A stretch of DNA of 64,000 bases from Escallonia rubra. Lineage: Eukaryota; Streptophyta; Magnoliopsida; Escalloniales; Escalloniaceae. The notes below the pieces were generated by a model. That model was given only the letters and a program-made list of their open reading frames with translations. It was not told the DNA's origin and searched no databases. This document shows, one piece after another, positions 1 through 12,440 of the stretch (position 1 is the first letter of the stretch; the number at the start of each line of letters is the position of its first letter). The translations under genes and the position numbers were made by a program. Where the stretch lies: positions 62,001 through 126,000 of the forward strand of contig JAVXUO010000167.1 in assembly GCA_033065855.1 (NCBI GenBank), read 5' to 3'.

Positions 1-385
1 TTATTTGTCAAATTCACTCCAATGAGTAACTTACAAACCCACAATAACTAGTTCTCTATTTTTTAGAAATCTTGCCTCCCATATTTTTTTAACAACATTT
101 TACTTCCTTTCTTCTAAACAAGATATTTCAAAATGATAGAATTTGTAAATCAAGGGATTTCGAAATGAGGGCATTTAGAAATGCCCAGTATTTCAAAGTT
201 AATAAGCAAAGTAAAAATTAAAAGCCGGTTGGTTCATGTGCCAGATTCTTATAGGTATTACATGTATGCAGTGGGCACTAAATATATGAGAGAAAAACAA
301 AAATTAATTATACATTAAATTGTGAAAATTTATAATATATAAACAAGAATCAAATATAAGGTGCAATATATACACTGTAATTTTG
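1..385. other. AT-rich intergenic DNA, no gene seen
   Basis: AT-rich sequence. I see no supported coding exon, RNA gene or clear repeat boundary before the TIR element that begins near 386. Confidence 0.5.
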
Positions 386-1771
386 TAGCCTTAGGCAACT
401 TGTCTAAGACTAGCGACTAAAACTACGTAGTTTTGAATTCGAACCACATAGTTTTTCTCTTTCTGTAGTTTCTCTCTCCCCGTCAATTTCTCCCTCCCTA
501 ATTAGACCACACAACAGCCCATCGCGGTTGTCAGCCACTCTCTTCTCGTCGATTTGCCTCTCTCTCTCTCACTCACACGTGCAAACACTCAGTCACTCAC
601 ACGTGCAAACACTCATTTCACGCAATCACACCAGACACCCACATCTCTCAACCTTGTAGTTGTTGCAGCAATGCCCGATGATTTTTCTCTTATAATCCCA
701 GATTGGTTTCTTGGAAAACGGGGAAATGCAAAAGAAAAAAAAAATTGTAGTTCTGCTCTTTGGGGTTGTTCATACTACTGTAGCAGTTGTACACGACAAA
801 TGTGTTGAACTTTTTTCTTGAATCAAAGAAATGTTGCCAAGTTCGAATTCTTGATTTCTTGGGGTTTTTTTCTAGATTTTTCTTGGGAACCAAACATTGT
901 TTTAATGTGGGAAAGATTGGTAAAGCTTATATTCTTTATCCTTGAACAGTCTCCTGCAAAGATCCACCGCACGACTCCAACGCTGAGCAGCCACACACGC
1001 CCAATCAACCACCTCGCCCATCACCGGCGACCTTCCACACCTTGCGACCCTAAGCCCCCACCATCACAGACCACTGCGCCGTACAAAATCGGTTGCTGCG
1101 GCAAACCATTCACCACCCGCAACATCGCCGAACCACCATTAAATCACACAAACCCATAACCGCCCCCTGAATTCCAAAATTTTAGAGATGACCACATTAA
1201 TTTTGACTTAAATTTGTTGAATTAGAATATTAGATTCTAATCGTCTATGTATTTCTCAAATTGGCAAGTATGCGACAGCGGTGGGTGGTGTGTCACCGGC
1301 GATGGAGGCAGGCCGCAACGGAGGCTGGTGATTGGGTGAGGTGGTAGTGCCCATTTCTGTGATGTAGCGGGAGGAGAGAGAGACGACAGTAATGGGTTTT
1401 CGTATTGTGGCTGTTGTTTGTGATGGTAGCGTGGTGGGTCACCGGCGATGGAGGCCAGCCGACAGAAGACGGAGGCGACGACAATGAAGGAAGACGGCCA
1501 GTGACGTAGGGCGAAGATGGAAGTGGCATAATCTAATTTGACGAGGAGAAAAGACCAGCAGTGGTGTGGGTCTCTCTATAGTGGCTGTTGTTTGTGATAA
1601 TGGGGGTGGTGGGTCGCCATTGTGGAGGCTGGCCGACAAAGGTTGCCAGCGATGTAGTGTGGGTGGATCTGACGAATGAGAGAGAATGACAGGGAACAAG
1701 AAAAAACAAAAGAAAGAAGAGCTAAAACTACGGAGTTTTAGTCCCTAGCCGTAGGTAAGTTGCCTAAGGCT
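386..1771. mobile_element. Non-autonomous DNA transposon with terminal inverted repeats
   Basis: The left end (TAGCCTTAGGCAACTTGTC, then GACTAAAACTACGTAGTTTT) is repeated in inverted, slightly diverged form at 1720-1771, giving TIRs of about 45-50 bp. The body is about 1.39 kb. It holds CACACGTGCAAACACTCA direct repeats near 585-615 and a GC-richer section (about 960-1150 and 1270-1660) with no convincing protein. I could not find a clean target-site duplication, so the superfamily is open; the long TIRs and GC-rich body recall Mutator-like elements. Short open frames inside it are proline- or serine-rich and not recognised. Confidence 0.6.
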
Positions 1772-1791
1772 AACAACATATTCACTTTTCC

Positions 1792-1856
<65 letters not shown>
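1792..1856. repeat. Compound microsatellite (TA)n(TG)n
   Basis: About 13 TA units run directly into about 19 TG units. It lies just outside the TIR element that ends at 1771. Confidence 0.95.
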
Positions 1857-1857
<1 letters not shown>

Positions 1858-3030
1858 ATTGAGAGTATTAAATGTAAATACAATTTATATTGGATAAATG
1901 AAAATATATACACTGTATTGAGTTCAAATTGTCCAGATTGAAAGTTTAAACTTGTCCATTTCCAATCCCCAATTGCCAATTGCCAAAATAAAAATCTCAA
2001 TCTCAAGTTAAAAGACCCAAGTAAAAATCTCAACTTCAAACAAAAATCCCACCATTGCCAAATTTTAATCGGATATTACAAATCCTAACTTTTTTTTTGG
2101 TGCATTTACAAATCCTAACTACAAAACTCAATCTAAACTACAAGTCCCATGAGGCAATATTTGCCAAATTCCTGAATGTCATTGAAATAAAAATCTAATC
2201 TCAGGACTGAGAATTGAGAAAAGGTTCAACTCTTCAATGAATTAAATATTCAATCAAAATGGATCTTACCTTTCTTTGACATCAAAAAATTTCATGCCGA
2301 TTGACAACTGTCATAGTTCTGTGAGCGGTGACTCCCGTGAGCCCGTGACGGCTTGATCTTCCCGTGCCGCTGGCCAACACAACTATAGAAGCACCACCAA
2401 TCCACCAGTCAAGTCTCATCTCAACTAATTGGCTCTACGCAGACTATGCAAGAGGTGGATCGGCGGCAGGACTAAGGAGGGAGAGGAGAAGGGAAGCGGT
2501 TGAGCAATCGAGCAGTTGAGGCCATGGCGGCTATCAGGCGTGGCCCGTGAAGGGACCGAGGCATTGGTTCTTGGTTTGTCTGTTGCAGACCTCCAGTTGA
2601 CAGTCCCATTTTTTGTCACTTGGAAGAGAGAGAAATAGAGATATATATACTTTTTTACTCTTTAGTGGCTTTGGAAATGAAAACTGACACCTTAACCTAA
2701 GAAAGTCTTTATCTCTTCCTTTTTCTCTGTTGACTTCATATATTTGGCGTTTGGCCTTTGCATTTTCGTGTATAAGTTTAGCATTTAAATGACTAAGATA
2801 TTCTAATGTATAAAATGATTGGATAGACATCTCCTTAAACTATTTTTTTAAAAATTTATGCGGGCACTTTTATTGTTGGATGTCAAATATACTATATAAA
2901 AAAAGAATTTCATGGAGAAGCAGGTAAGTGGGCACTGGCCTAGTAGTGCCACCCCTCCCCCCGTTAGCTCTGCTACTGCATGTATGCTACTAGGACTTTT
3001 CACTGGACAAGATTCTTGTCAACTTCCTTG
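1857..3030. other. Intergenic DNA, nothing recognised
   Basis: No exon with family similarity and no repeat boundary seen. Short open frames on the - strand between about 2425 and 2830 have no recognisable motifs. Confidence 0.45.
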
Positions 3031-3038
3031 ATATGGAT

Positions 3039-3734
3039 CAGTGTTATCAAAGGCGCGCGCCTAGGCACAAGGCGCACAACCTGCGCCTCGCCTAGGGCTA
3101 GGCACAGCCTCTTCGGAAAGGCGCGCGCCTAGGCGCAAGGCGGCGGTGGAGGCGCAAAGAAAAGCCCCAAAATCCTAATTTTTTTATTTTGTGTCACGAC
3201 ATCATCTCAACCATTCATTATTTTTTGTTCTTTATTTCATAACATAACAAATCAATATCTAAACCACAAAAAACCTAAAATCCCAAATCCCTAGTCACTC
3301 GATTATCGTTTTGTTGTTCATTGTGCTAGCGTCTCGTCTCCAATTGTTACTCTTTTTTAAATAAATATACTTCTTCACTTCACCTTATAGATAAAGTTAG
3401 ATGAAATTGAGGAAGAATCTCTAAAAAATTTGGAGCCTATGATTCCCCTTTGTGAAAAACGTTGTTGCTTTAGCCTTCACTAATGATAAGGATGACGTTG
3501 TCATATTTAATTAGGATCAACTACTTCTCATTAGATCTAAAAATATTTCTAGTGTTCAAAGTTTGTTGAATTGTCATGTTCTGAATTTTTTTATGTGATT
3601 TTATTAGTTTAATGCACTAATATCTATTTATTTTTATTTTGCGCCTCACTTTGAAAAGACGCGCGCCTGTGCCTTGCGCCTAGGCTTCAGGGACCCTCTG
3701 TGCCTTAGGTGCGCCTGCGCCTTTAATAACTATG
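3039..3734. mobile_element. hAT-like non-autonomous element (GCGCCTAGGCGC family)
   Basis: The 696-bp body is bounded by imperfect terminal inverted repeats: CAGTGTTATCAAAGGCG at the left end and CATAGTTATTAAAGGCG reading inwards from the right. It is flanked by an 8-bp direct duplication ATATGGAT at 3031-3038 and 3735-3742; the match extends two more bases on the left. An 8-bp duplication and CA(G/T) termini fit the hAT superfamily. The subterminal regions are crowded with GCGCGCCTAGGC-type motifs in both orientations, while the middle is AT-rich and non-coding. Confidence 0.78.
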
Positions 3735-3742
3735 ATATGGAT

Positions 3743-4220
3743 TGATAACTACACTCCTAGTCACTTAAGCTATATTTTTGTGACTAAATATGTCTATTCT
3801 TAACACCTTATAGAGCTTCTTGTAACAAATGTTGAGTTTAAACGATTACATGTGAATTGTTGTTATCAATTTCGTTTTTAATTTGTGCATGTCTTTGGGA
3901 GAGAGCTGAGATTATAGGTTTGTGCATGTTACGTGCAAATGTTGTGCTTGTTTTAGGGCTGACGTAGTTTGCCTTCCTTTTAAGAATGATCAAATGTAGA
4001 GACTGGGGTGTATGAAATTCTCTACTTTAGAGGAATTCACGGCAGGATGCTATGGCTAAAATTTTAAAGCCAAAAAAGAAAAACAAAATAAAGATCTCAA
4101 AACGAAATTATCTACGAAACAAAAGGGCAAAACAGACTTTAGCTGGCTAGCTCAGCACAAAGAAAATCCCCTAAGCCACCATATTATCACTATCGCCAGA
4201 CCTGCAACCCCCCCCGCCCC
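3743..4220. other. Intergenic DNA, nothing recognised
   Basis: No gene or element boundary found. A C-rich run occurs at about 4210-4223. Confidence 0.4.
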
Positions 4221-4243
4221 CCTCCAGCATACAAACACTTTAT

Positions 4244-5590
4244 TTGCCATCAAAGTTGGCTATGCTACTCCCCCAAATGACAAATTATCTGGACCGCTAC
4301 TTGCCTTTAGATGCTTTTGATGTGCATGACAACAATATGAGAAATGAACTCAATCGAGTCATTATGTGTGATTCGACAATGAGTATGTCGGATACTCTTC
4401 AAGTAACTCATGAAGTGCATTTTCTACTAAGAGGCTCGAAGATGAATTTATGACATACGGAATATGAATTGTTTCAAATATTTCATGACGAATCTATTCT
4501 AGAAATAAATTTGTGTTTCACTGAAATTGTTAATACTTTTAGACAATTAGGAAAATATTTTTCTTACAATGATCTTGCGAGAAAGGTAATTAGGTCATTA
4601 CCTTAGGAATGCGATCCAAAAATCATCGAGAATCAAAGAATCTCAACACCTTCCCGTTGAATGAATTGATTTACTCTTTGATGTAACTCAAACCGTTCAA
4701 AGAAGAAGGAGAAGTGCATTGCTCTTAAAGCGCCATCAATGATGGATAAATCTTCAAGTGAAGAGGAGCAAGCATTGAATAATGAAGAGATGGCCACACT
4801 TGCAAAGGAATTCAATGAAATTTTCATAATGAAGAAAGATGAAAACTCACACAAAAGCAAGAATGATTCAAGCGTTGAAAGTTCCTCAAGGAAAAAGAAT
4901 AAGCAAGAGTCAAGAAAGATAGTCCATAAAGACATCAATTAAACCCCTATTTGGAGTGATAATGACTCAAGTGGAGATGAATGTCGTGACTTCCATGACA
5001 GAGATGCAAATCTATGATTCGTGGCTGAAAATAAGGATGAGGTAAATTCTTCATATAAGGATACTGATAGTGATAATAATTGCTCCATTGATCACATTTA
5101 TGATTCTTATGTTCTTTTATATGAAGAACTCACGAAACTAGACAAGAAAAATTCTTCTTTGACAACACAAGTACATGTGGTTTTAAAAGAGCTTGATGAC
5201 TTAGAAAGTGAAAATCATAAGTTTAATGTAAAAAATGACTGCCTATCTAGCCATATTTATGTAAAGGATATGGAGGATAGTTTGATTAGCTTAGTTAGAA
5301 ATATCCCTTCAGATGAGACCTCTCAACATATTTTGGACTTAGATAAACACAATGACAAATTGAATATTGAGGTTGATGCATTAAAAAGCGTGTTGCCAAA
5401 TTTGTAGAAGGTGAAGGCACTTTGGACATCTTGATTGGCAATCAAAATGCTTCTTTAAACAATTGTGGATTAGGCATTAACCCTTTGAGCTTTCCTAGAA
5501 ATAAATTAAAAAAACAAAGCTCAAAAGAATGTTCATCCAAGGCAACCAAAGACCTATTGCTCATTCTTTACAAATTGTAGTGAGTACAAT
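4244..5590 (+). pseudogene. Decayed Ty1/Copia-type gag (UBN2-like) relic
   Basis: Three broken reading frames on the + strand together resemble plant UBN2/Copia gag. The first has a THEVHFLLRGSK-like segment, followed out of frame by YELFQIFHDESI and DLARKVIRSLP. The second (4739-4942) reads DKSSSEEEQ, then MATLAKEFNEIFIMKKDENS and a lysine/serine-rich stretch. The third (5021-5407, reading on to about 5580) is a coiled-coil-like acidic region with LYEELTKLDKKNSSL and then LDILIGNQNASLNNCGLG. Stops and frameshifts separate all parts. No protease, integrase or reverse transcriptase follows, and I could not place LTRs. Gag is the shell protein of these retroelements; this copy cannot make one. 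Confidence 0.6.
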
Positions 5591-6176
5591 AAGAAAGATC
5601 TAAATTAATGTTGGACCAATCAATCTGATCTTTGTAAAGGTTTTCGATTCGGGGTTAAAATTCTTTGCTTAAGAGTCTTAATCTTTTGGTGTGTTTCCCT
5701 TTACAATATTTTTTTTATTTCCGTGCTAGTTCACATCAGTTCATTTGGTTCTGTTCATTGAATGTTGAGAATTACTGTATAATTTTTCTGCTACTTCTTG
5801 GAATCCGTCCAAGGCCTTAACTGTCATAGACTTCACAAGCCTTTGTCGTAACAATCACCCTGGAAACATCACACTCATTGACTAGCATAAATTGATTATA
5901 GCCTTCCACCTTATTGCTTACCTCATACGTGCCAGTGTTAGTAAAAAAATTCACCTATTTCAAACCTCGTTGTGCATGCCATGTGAATGCTTGAATCTTT
6001 TTCAGTTGGCCTTTCCTTCTCATGTTAATCCTACTCCATTGTTCATGGTTGAACTGCTCCTTTTTGGCTAGAAGACTACTGTTTCTTTTATTGTTTATGC
6101 TGTTTTTTGTTTTAGTGAAGAGTAGAAATTTATACCAAGATAACTGAGAGGGTTACAAAACGTATCTAAATAGGCA
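5591..6176. other. Unassigned DNA between gag relic and truncated LTR
   Basis: No supported gene. On the - strand about 5820-5945 has a short open stretch (around residues VEGYNQFMLVNECDVSR) that could be an exon or retroelement fragment, but I do not recognise it. Confidence 0.3.
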
Positions 6177-7649
6177 AGGTAGCTAACTCTTGATCACTCA
6201 GCTAGCCCTTTGATCCCAAAGTCCCACCTACTGATCACCTGAAAGGAAAAATAATAAGGGAATGAGCCGAATGCCCAGTAAGGTCGCTCAAAGGACCAAT
6301 CAAACGAAAGCAAAAACATCTGAGAAACGAAATTTTGGAAGCACAAGGGTCTCAAAGGAACGGATAATCAAACCAAATTTCAAATGCCAAAACACATCTG
6401 AATATAGAGACAGACACTAGAGAGCCATTCAGAAAGTGGTCACATACGTCATCACTAACATATGAGGCCGGTTCAGAAAGTAAGATCGCGATCTCTAGCT
6501 CAACTCCCTTGAGCTAGCCCACGTTTCAATCCACGTGGGTAAGTCAGAAATAATTCACATACACTGTGACATGGCTCATAGAGTTACCAAAACAAAAATT
6601 CAAAATAAACATTACCAAATAACGGACTTGTCAAACGATAAGCGGAAATTATGAAGCAATGACAATCATTAATCATTGAACGAACAATATTAACATGGCA
6701 AATGTTAAGGTCAAACAATCCTAACGAAAATTGAATTTCACAAGTCAAAGTATGGAGAAATGTGATACCCATAATGAAGCTCAAAACAAAAGGGAAAGAG
6801 GAATAACTTGATTAGTTCGAAGGAATTCAGATTTAAAAAAGAACTAAAACTTACGAATGATTGGTCCATCGCTGATTCGAATTTTAAAAATAAACCCTTA
6901 CCTTAGCCATGCTTTTTGAGAGCCACAAATCCTTAAGCTCCTCCTTAGAGTTTCCAAACTTTCCAAGCCTTCTTCTCTATCTCTCTTTCTCTCTCTCGCG
7001 CACAAAGGAGAAGAAAAGAAACTGAGAACCCAAAAAGGCTAGAAATGAAATAAAACACTATTTATATGGCACATAAAATTTTAAGTTTCCATTCGACCAA
7101 AAATAGTTTTCAGTCGACCGAATCATACAGAGGTGAAAATGGTTCAATTTTTTTTTTTCAATTCGACCAAAAATGAGTTTTTGGTCGACTTAAAACTTTT
7201 AAGTCGACCGAAAAAGTTTTTGGTTGACTCAAAACTTTTAATTCGACTTAAAACTTTTTTTTTCTAGATTGAAAATGAGTTTTTGGTCGACTTAAAACTT
7301 TTAAGTCGACCGAAAACTTCAGACTCTAAAACTAAAAAAAATCAAATACTTTTGATTCGACTCAAACCACTTTCATTCGACCGAAAACCAGTTTTCATTC
7401 GACTTGAAACTTTTAAGTCGACCGAATCCTTCAGACTCCAAAACTCAAAAAAATCAAATACTTTTGATTCGACTCAGACCACTTTCGTTCGACCGAAAAT
7501 TAGTTTTCATTCGACTTAAAACTTTTAAGTCGACTGAATCCTTCAGAAACAATCTGAAACCATTTTCTTAGTTTTAACAAAAGACCACAAACTTAATTAT
7601 TCAAAAATACTAATTTCACATAGAAAAAGATTTTTTTTGGGATATTACA
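6177..7649 (-). repeat. 3' LTR, truncated at its outer end
   Basis: Matches 12704-14221 nearly base for base, from AGGTAGCTAACTCTTGATCA to GGGATATTACA. The last 263 bp or so of the LTR (equivalent to 12441-12703) are missing; unrelated sequence abuts at 6176. Many scattered substitutions and small indels separate the two LTRs, so the insertion is not recent. The U3-side half (7080-7540) carries repeated palindromes built on GGTCGACTTAAAA. Confidence 0.9.
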
Positions 7650-7662
7650 TTCTCCGCTCCTT
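7650..7662 (-). promoter_or_regulatory. Polypurine tract
   Basis: Read on the - strand, AAGGAGCGGAGAA lies immediately upstream of the 3' LTR start TGTAATATCCC. This is the expected plus-strand primer position in an LTR retrotransposon. Confidence 0.8.
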
Positions 7663-7699
7663 AAAAGAATTCCGTCCTCGGAATTTAAATATACCTTAA

Positions 7700-10600
7700 A
7701 TGATAAAAAGCTGAGGGTGCTTATCGCGCATAGCATCTTCAAGCTCCCAAGTGGCTTCCTATATTTCGTGATTCCGCCACAAAATCTTAACTAACGGAAT
7801 GACTTTCGTCCTTAACACTTGGTCGCGACGGTCTAGAATCTCAACCGGTTACTCTTTGTAGGAAAGGTCCTCCCGAACTGACAAAGGCTCGCACGGCACA
7901 ATGTGCGTCGGATAATAAACATATTTCCTCAAATTTGAAACATGAAAAACGTTATGAACGTGTGAAAGCTCTGGCGGTAACGCAATTCTATAAGCCACCA
8001 AACCGATTCTCTCTAAAACCTCGAATGGACCAACAAACCTAGGGCTAAGCTTGCCGTTCTTACCGTAACACATCACCCCCTTCCAAGGTGAAACCCTAAA
8101 AACACGTGATCACCCACCTCAAATTCAAGTTCACGATGACGATTCGAGGTATAACTGTGTTGTCTGTCCTGAGCCTCTTTGAGACGTTCCCGAATCAAAT
8201 CAACTTTTTGAGTGGTCAACTGCACCAACTCTGGTCCCAATAACCGTCTCTCTCCTACTTCGTTCCAACATAGTAGTGTCCCACATCTTCGTCCGTACAA
8301 TGCCTCAAATGGTGCCATCTTAATACTTGCCTAGTAGCTGTTATTATAGGCAAACTTTAGTAACGGTAAATGACTATGCCAACTACCACCAAGGTCTAGC
8401 GCACAAGCCCTTAACATATCCTATAACGTCTGAATGGTACGTTCTGACTGTCCATCTGTATGTGGGTGATAAGTCGTGCTGAAACGAAGGTCGGTGCCCA
8501 TAGAATTTTGGAAACTCCTTCAAAATTTCGAAGTGAAATGCGGATCTCTATCTGACACTATAGACAATGGCACGCCGTGCAACTTCACAATCTTATCCAT
8601 ATATAGTCTAACTAGCTCAGATAAAGGTGCTGCTACTCGGATCGGAAGGAAATGCGCAGTCTTAGTTAACCTATCAACGATGACCCAAATAGTTTCAAAA
8701 CCCTTGACTGTCCTCGGTAAGCCTCCCACAAAATCGGTTGTTACATGCTCCCACTTCCACTGCAGAATCTCAAGTGGCTGAAGCAGTCCGATAGGCCTCT
8801 GATGCTCCATCTTCACTTTCTGACAAACTAAACAATGGGATACAAATTCCCCTTATATCTGACTTCATGCCGCTCCACCAGAAATGCTCCTTAAGGTCAT
8901 GATACATTTTTGTCCCTCCCGGGTGGATAGAGAAACTAGAACTATAAGCCTCGGACAGTAACTCCCTCCTCAAGGATAAATCACCTGGCACACAAAGTCT
9001 ATTACGGAACCAAACCACACCGTGTTCGTCAATTCTGAACTCGGATTGCTTCCCACTGTTAATGTTCTCAATGATGTGAGCTATACCCAAATCTCCATCT
9101 TGGGCTTCCTTGATTCTGCTCATCAAAGTAGGTTGCACCTGTAATGCTGCCAAGTATTCTCCACCATCTTGCCATCTAATCTCAAGATCCAAATTCATCA
9201 TATCCTCCAACAGATGAGGTTGACAAGTGATCAATGCTGCTAAGTTTCCACTACTCTTCTTACTAAATGCATCCGCTACAACATTCACCTTACGAGGGTG
9301 ATAATGAATCGTTCAATCATAGTCTTTCAAAAGTTCCAACCAACGCTGTTGTCTCATGTTTAGCTCCCTTTGGGTGAAAATATACTTAAGACGTTTATGA
9401 TCAGTGTAAATCTCACAGATTTCACCATACAAGTAATGCCTCCATATCTTCAAAGCAAAAATCACAGCTGCTAGCTCAAGATCATGAGTGGGATAATTCT
9501 GTTCATATGGTTTAAGCTGTCTAGAAGCATAAGCAATCACCTTACCATGTTGCATTAAAACACAACCTAAGCCTTTCTTTGAGGCGTCACTATAAATCAC
9601 AAAACCTCCGGAACCAGATGGTAAAGTCAATACCGGTGCAGACACTAACATTTCTTTCAGTTCTTGGAAGCTAGCTTCGCACTCTTCACTCCAAACAAAC
9701 CGGGTGTTCTTCTTAGTCAACCGAGTTAAAGGCACTGCGATTTTCGAAAAACCTTCAACAATTCGACGATAGTAGCTGGCCAATCCCAAAAAGCTTCGCA
9801 CTTCGGTAACACTGCTCGGTCTTTGCCAGTCAGTTACTGCCGTAATCGTAGAAGGGTCAACAATTATTCCATCCTTAGACACCACACACTCCAGAAATGC
9901 AACTTGTTCAAGCCAAAACTCTCATTTCGTAAACTTAGCATACAATTTATTATCTTTCAAAGTCTGCAAGATAATCCTCAAATGCTCACGATGCTCCTCC
10001 TCCGACCTAGAGTACACCAAAATATCGTCAATAAAAACAATAACTAATTGATCCAAATACTGTCTAAACACACGGTTCATCAAATCCAAAAAAGCAGCAG
10101 GGGCATTAGTCAGCCCAAACGGCATTACCAGAAACTCATAATGAGCATAACGAGTCCTAAACGCGGTCTTTGGCACATCTTCCGCCTTGACTTTTAGCTG
10201 GTAATATCCAGAACGCAAATGTATTTTTGAGAAATACTTCGTTCCCTGAAGTTGGTCAAACAAATCATCTATGCGCGGCAATGGATATTTATTACAGATG
10301 GTGGTCTTATTAAACTCATGGTAATCAATGCAAAGTCTCAATGTACCATCCTTCTTTTTAACGAATAAGACAGGGGCACCCCAAGGTGACACACTAGGGC
10401 GAATGAACCCCTTATCAAGTAGCTCTTGAAGCTGTTCCTTTAATTCCTTCATCTCTGAAGGCGCCATTCGATACGGAGCCTTAGAAATAGGTGCCGCACC
10501 GGGCACTAAATCAATTGTGAATTCCATCTTACGATTGATAGGTTTTCCAGGCAACTCCTCGGGAAACACCTCAGAAAAGTCACAGACTACCGGTACTTCT

Positions 10601-11110
10601 GATATTTCAAGACCTTCATGACTAATATCACAAATGTGTGCAATGTAACCCGTACAGCCCTTACGAAGCATGCGGCGAGCCACAATAGCTGAAATAACGG
10701 ACAACCCACTAGGTTTCGAACCCCTAAACTCAAATTCAAACAAATCAGATAAACGAACACTGACTCGCTTCTCAAAGCAGTCAACTAAGGCATGATAGGA
10801 TGCCAACCAATCCATACCCAAAATCACATCAAAATCATGGGTATCTAAAGGAAGTAGGTCCCCCAGAAGGTCCCTATCACATATGTGGATCTTACAATTC
10901 CCCAATACTGAATTAACTATCACAAAATCCCCAACTGGAGTACCGACAGACAACTCATAGTCAAGAGACTGGGGTCTAACCCCAAGTTGATGTGCAAACG
11001 AAAGAGAGACAAAAGAGTGTGTGGCACCAGAGTCAAACAATACATGTGCATCAATTGAGTCAATCTGAATCGTACATGCCACCACGTCCTTTGAACCCGA
11101 TGCATCCTTA
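7700..11110 (-). pseudogene. Ty3/Gypsy pol polyprotein, broken
   Basis: Pieces in order on the - strand. Aspartic protease near 11085-10950 has [12 protein letters not shown]. Reverse transcriptase (about 10560-9925) has [33 protein letters not shown], the [10 protein letters not shown] segment and the catalytic FIDDILVYS. RNase H (9885-9313) has [20 protein letters not shown] and [14 protein letters not shown]. The integrase zinc-binding part lies near 8990-8870, and the core (8816-8390) has [24 protein letters not shown] and DGQSERTIQ, so all three D, D, E positions are visible. The C-terminal part (8318-7700) has [21 protein letters not shown] and [12 protein letters not shown]. The frame is broken at about 9922, 9312, 8880-8816, 8520, 8405 and 7850. 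In RT motif A the first catalytic Asp is His (KIHL in place of KIDL). Confidence 0.93.
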
Positions 11111-11229
11111 GCCGTTATGTTGAATACCCTGCCAGTAGCCTTAATTTTCTACCCTCCTACTGACTGACTTGTACTCTGTCTTGGGCTCGAAGCTGTACTC
11201 GCTGCAACTGAACCTTGTGGGCCAGATTG

Positions 11230-12307
11230 CCTGACACTAGAATAGGACAATCCTGGATACGGTGACCCTTTTGGCCACACCTGAAACATGCTCCCGTATC
11301 CCAATGGCAACTCTGACCGCCATGTCGTTTGTTGTACCTTGGAAAAATAGGATCAGAACTTGCAGATGGAGGCTTTTGACAAAGTTTTGACCAAAACTCC
11401 TACTCAAATTACCTTGAGCTTGACCCTGCCTCTGACCTTGGTCCCTCTGACCAACAGTAGTCGACGAAGATGCATGTTTTCGCTTCCCATCACTTTGTGC
11501 CGTGTGCGACTGGGATAGCTCTGGACGATCTCTCTTGCCTGCCCTGGCGTCCTTCTCCTCTTTAAAATCCCTTGCCTCAGATTCAATAGTCTTCGCAATG
11601 TCCACGCACTGAACATAGGTCTCTATGAGGACTGGAATAATGCGCTTCCTAATGTTAGACTTAAGACCCCAAGTGAACATTTGCACTCTATCCTTTTCAT
11701 TAGCCACCAACTGCTTACCATAACGAGATAGTCGCGTAAACTTTACCTCATACTCGGCAACACTCTCATTCTCCTCTTGCTTCAGATTAAGAAAATCACG
11801 ATAGATTTGCTCTTTTACGCTCCTAGGAAAATAGCGGTCGAAGAACAAAACCTTGAACTGCTCCCATGTCATCGCCATGCGTTGTTCCGCCGTCTTACTA
11901 TCCTCAATCATTTTCCACCAATGGTCTGCCTCCCCATCTAGCTTGTACATTGTAAGTTCTATCTTTTCCTGATCGGTACAACCCATTGGCCTAAACACCT
12001 TTTCAAGTCGAGAAATCCATTTCTCCGCTACAATCAGGTCGTCAGTTCCTCCAAAAGGTTCTACATTTTTCTTATCAAACTGCTCTAACAAGCTACGGGT
12101 CTGATTTTGCCCGTGATTCAGATTCTAAGGTGGGTTAGGTTGGTTTTGCTGATTTAACTGAGCTTGCTGATTAGCCAATAATTGAGTCAACTGAGCTTGC
12201 TGGGTTGCCAAAAGGGTCAGAAGGTTTGGCGAATTTTTGTTCTCGGTGACGTTCGGTTGCTCCACATTCCGATTGCGAGTTCGCCTATTACTACGACCGC
12301 TTGCCAT
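11230..12307 (-). pseudogene. Ty3/Gypsy gag, broken
   Basis: Gag starts at 12307 with a basic, Gln-rich N-terminus that stops at 12125. The retrotransposon gag domain follows from about 12091, with FGGTDDLIVAEKWISRLEKVF, ADHWWKM and FKVLFFDRYFPRSVKEQ. A CCHC zinc knuckle (CFRCGQKGHRIQDC) is encoded at about 11245-11290, but in a different frame from the gag domain, so a frameshift lies near 11300-11400. Gag packages the element RNA; this copy is disrupted by at least one stop and one frameshift. Confidence 0.88.
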
Positions 12308-12426
12308 TACTACAAAAGAAAACTAGAATCAGATACTAACTGAAATATTACACTTAAATCTACCCATCCTACCCATCTCACAACTTATTTGATCCTAAGC
12401 ATGAGTCTACAAAATCTCATACCTAA

Positions 12427-12438
12427 GCTCTGATACCA
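12427..12438 (-). promoter_or_regulatory. Primer-binding site, initiator tRNA-Met type
   Basis: On the - strand TGGTATCAGAGC lies 2 bases downstream of the 5' LTR end (GGGGCGTTACA). This is complementary to the 3' end of plant initiator methionine tRNA, the usual minus-strand primer. Confidence 0.9.
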
Positions 12439-12440
12439 AC

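Noticed and set aside
800..1200. A host gene captured within the first TIR element
   Set aside because: Open frames here are short and low-complexity, and I could link none of them to a known protein.
9823..10047. 74-residue frame on the + strand
   Set aside because: Antisense shadow of the reverse transcriptase/RNase H region of the Tekay-like element.
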